From contig NZ_QJJJ01000006.1 in assembly GCF_003201865.1 (NCBI RefSeq), positions 124,001-188,000 of the forward strand: DNA of 64,000 nt. The letters run 5' to 3'. A program made the position numbers and the translations under genes. This DNA comes from Methylobacterium sp. B4 (GTDB lineage: Bacteria > Pseudomonadota > Alphaproteobacteria > Rhizobiales > Beijerinckiaceae). Numbering within the stretch: position 1 is the first letter of the stretch; each line of letters begins with the position of its first letter. The notes below the pieces were generated by a model. That model was not told the origin of the DNA and did not search any database. It was given only the letters and a program-made list of their open reading frames with translations. Below are positions 63,701 to 64,000 of the stretch, in pieces.

Positions 63701-64000
63701 GGCGACGTAGACCGAATAGTTCGGGATCGGGCCGCCGATGGTGACGGGCCGGCCCGGCCGCATCTCGGCGGCGGTCGCCACCACGGTGGCTTCCGTCGGC
63801 CCGTAGGTGTTGAACAGGCGCCGCTTGTCGGTCGCCCAGCGCGCCACCAGCGGCTCGGGCAGGGCCTCGCCGCCGAGCAGCACGAGGCGGACGCTCGGCA
63901 GGTCGCCGGGGATCATGGCGAGCAGGGTCGGCACCGTGTCAAGCACGGTGATCCGGGCCTCCGCGATGATCGCGGGCAGGGATTCGACGTCGCCCATCAT
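60704..64000 (-). CDS. Pls/PosA-type non-ribosomal peptide synthetase, 5' end missing
   Basis: At least 1098 residues; the start lies beyond the window. Residue numbers count from the window edge. Adenylation domain remainder: FNTYGPTEATVVATAAEMRP, YRSGDAVSMTADGDILFHGR, IDDQVKIRGFRVELGEIEAR and LPRLTSGKVDRKAL (core motifs A5, A7, A8, A10, residue about 85-260). Carrier domain with phosphopantetheine Ser in ELGGHSLLAAR (about 319). The rest (about 370-1098) has several membrane helices and left-handed beta-helix hexapeptide repeats (IGEDVAIGASCVIGPGAVIE), as in epsilon-poly-lysine synthetase (Pls) and PosA. There is no condensation or thioesterase domain in the part seen. Substrate cannot be told from this part; the A-domain specificity pocket is only partly visible. 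Confidence 0.88.
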   Translation of the reverse strand: MMGDVESLPAIIAEARITVLDTVPTLLAMIPGDLPSVRLVLLGGEALPEPLVARWATDKRRLFNTYGPTEATVVATAAEMRPGRPVTIGGPIPNYSVYVADEALNLLRSGEQGELLIGGPGVAAGYLKRPELTAEKFVANPYPSDGTDPVLYRSGDAVSMTADGDILFHGRIDDQVKIRGFRVELGEIEARIRGEAGINQAAVVLRRDDEVDRLVAFLVPERGADLDRAALRKNLAAQMLPYMVPGHFETVETLPRLTSGKVDRKALRIAPLTVAVADGEQEAPDNETEAALLAAAKKVFGDGPIGLEADFFSELGGHSLLAARFVGAVRETPALAGITLQDVYNGRTLRVMAEKLIERTGGAGAQTAIRDLSFDPPPLLRRALCGLAQGLALPFVIALATSQWLGIFVTYLLLTGGGLGFWGELGVLLLVYIGINAVTATIAIAAKWLILGRTKPGRYPLWGVYYYRWWLAQRLAPLVHIKWLQGSPVIVTYLRLLGARIGEDVLISDLDVGAADLLSIGRGSSLGGRLVIANAEVVGNELVIGRVAIGEDVAIGASCVIGPGAVIEDHAEIADLTTVPAGTVVGTAEAWDGSPGRRVGTVDFSALPEPATASPARRAAFGAVYAFLLAAVPAVGLLPIFPAFYIFDQISDRLSELTDVDYHAYLPLLTWPTAMLMTAGTVLLIAAIRWAVLPRVTHGTYSIWSGFYLRKWLVALASEVTLETLSSLFATVYMRAWYRLMGAKMGRGAEISTNLGSRHDLVSVGANNFVADEVVVGEEEIRRGWMHLHPVETGARVFVGNDGVLPPGANIPDDVLIGIKSKPPANEKMGPGETWFGSPPIRLPVRQKVDLGSRAQTFEPSVWAKLRRGLFEAFATSFSPMLYISLAICAIDWVFYPAILAEDWGGLALAFVLASVVIALIQTSSVITLKWLLMGRYRPGMRPMWSWWAMRTEAIAVAYWGLAGKVLLEHLMGTPFLPWVLRLFGVKVGRGACLLMTDITEFDCVTIGDYATINRSAALQTHLYEDRIMKVGRVVVGRGVSIGAFSTVLYDSHVGDYARLRPLTIVMKGESIPAHSEWEGAPAVPVVHAAGEPVARAA

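Overview
The window is high-GC alphaproteobacterial chromosome. The split rpo/ribosomal gene cluster, a HpnP-like radical SAM methylase (C-2 methylation of hopanoids), Irr-type iron boxes and the dispersed palindromic repeats all suggest a Methylobacterium/Methylorubrum-like member of the Hyphomicrobiales. That assignment is inference; no 16S gene is present. No rRNA operon, intact insertion sequence, prophage or CRISPR array was seen. One tRNA (Trp) is present.

Layout. 0-1.3 kb: 3' part of pnp. 1.5-7.1 kb: a TonB-dependent siderophore receptor with possible iron boxes upstream, a glutathione S-transferase, two small membrane proteins, and a RidA gene translationally coupled to a polyamine-type binding protein. 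7.3-17.0 kb (minus): rplJ-rplL-rpoB-rpoC, with a good promoter about 420 bases upstream of rplJ and hairpins in the spacers. 17.7-38.1 kb: a 21-kb block separating rplJL-rpoBC from secE-nusG-rplKA. It carries a phosphate-type porin, the HpnP-like gene, an MHYT-GGDEF-EAL protein, a prephenate-dehydrogenase-like gene, a FadL-type porin, an FAH-family enzyme, a hydrolase, a TPR protein, bioB, aspS, a GT2/acyltransferase pair, and a complete ferredoxin-reductase-P450 set. 38.3-41.0 kb (minus): tRNA-Trp, secE, nusG, rplK, rplA.

41.1-51.1 kb: thpR and a TesA-like esterase divergent from an ABC ATPase, a HAD phosphatase, a run of small uncharacterised proteins (one with a histone H1-like tail), an outer-membrane beta-barrel protein, a DEAD-box helicase and a diguanylate cyclase. 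51.2-59.5 kb (minus): an Fe-S assembly operon in the order cysteine desulfurase, sufB, sufC, sufD, DUF559 gene, sufS, sufT-like, sufA. Palindromic repeats sit inside it and two near-perfect Irr-type (ICE) palindromes lie upstream. A frameshifted Uma2 gene converges on it. 59.8-60.5 kb: an alpha/beta hydrolase. 60.7 kb to the end (minus): most of a Pls/PosA-type non-ribosomal peptide synthetase with a membrane-bound hexapeptide-repeat C-terminus, cut by the window edge.

Themes that link genes: iron and Fe-S supply (siderophore receptor, ICE-controlled SUF operon, Fe-S clients BioB, radical SAM protein and [3Fe-4S] ferredoxin), envelope functions (porins, hopanoid methylation, GT2/acyltransferase) and c-di-GMP signalling. 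The features most worth following up are the split rpo operon with its own promoter and leader, the SUF operon architecture, the P450 system with a three-Cys ferredoxin, the NRPS, and the cluster of small genes at 44.3-46.4 kb.
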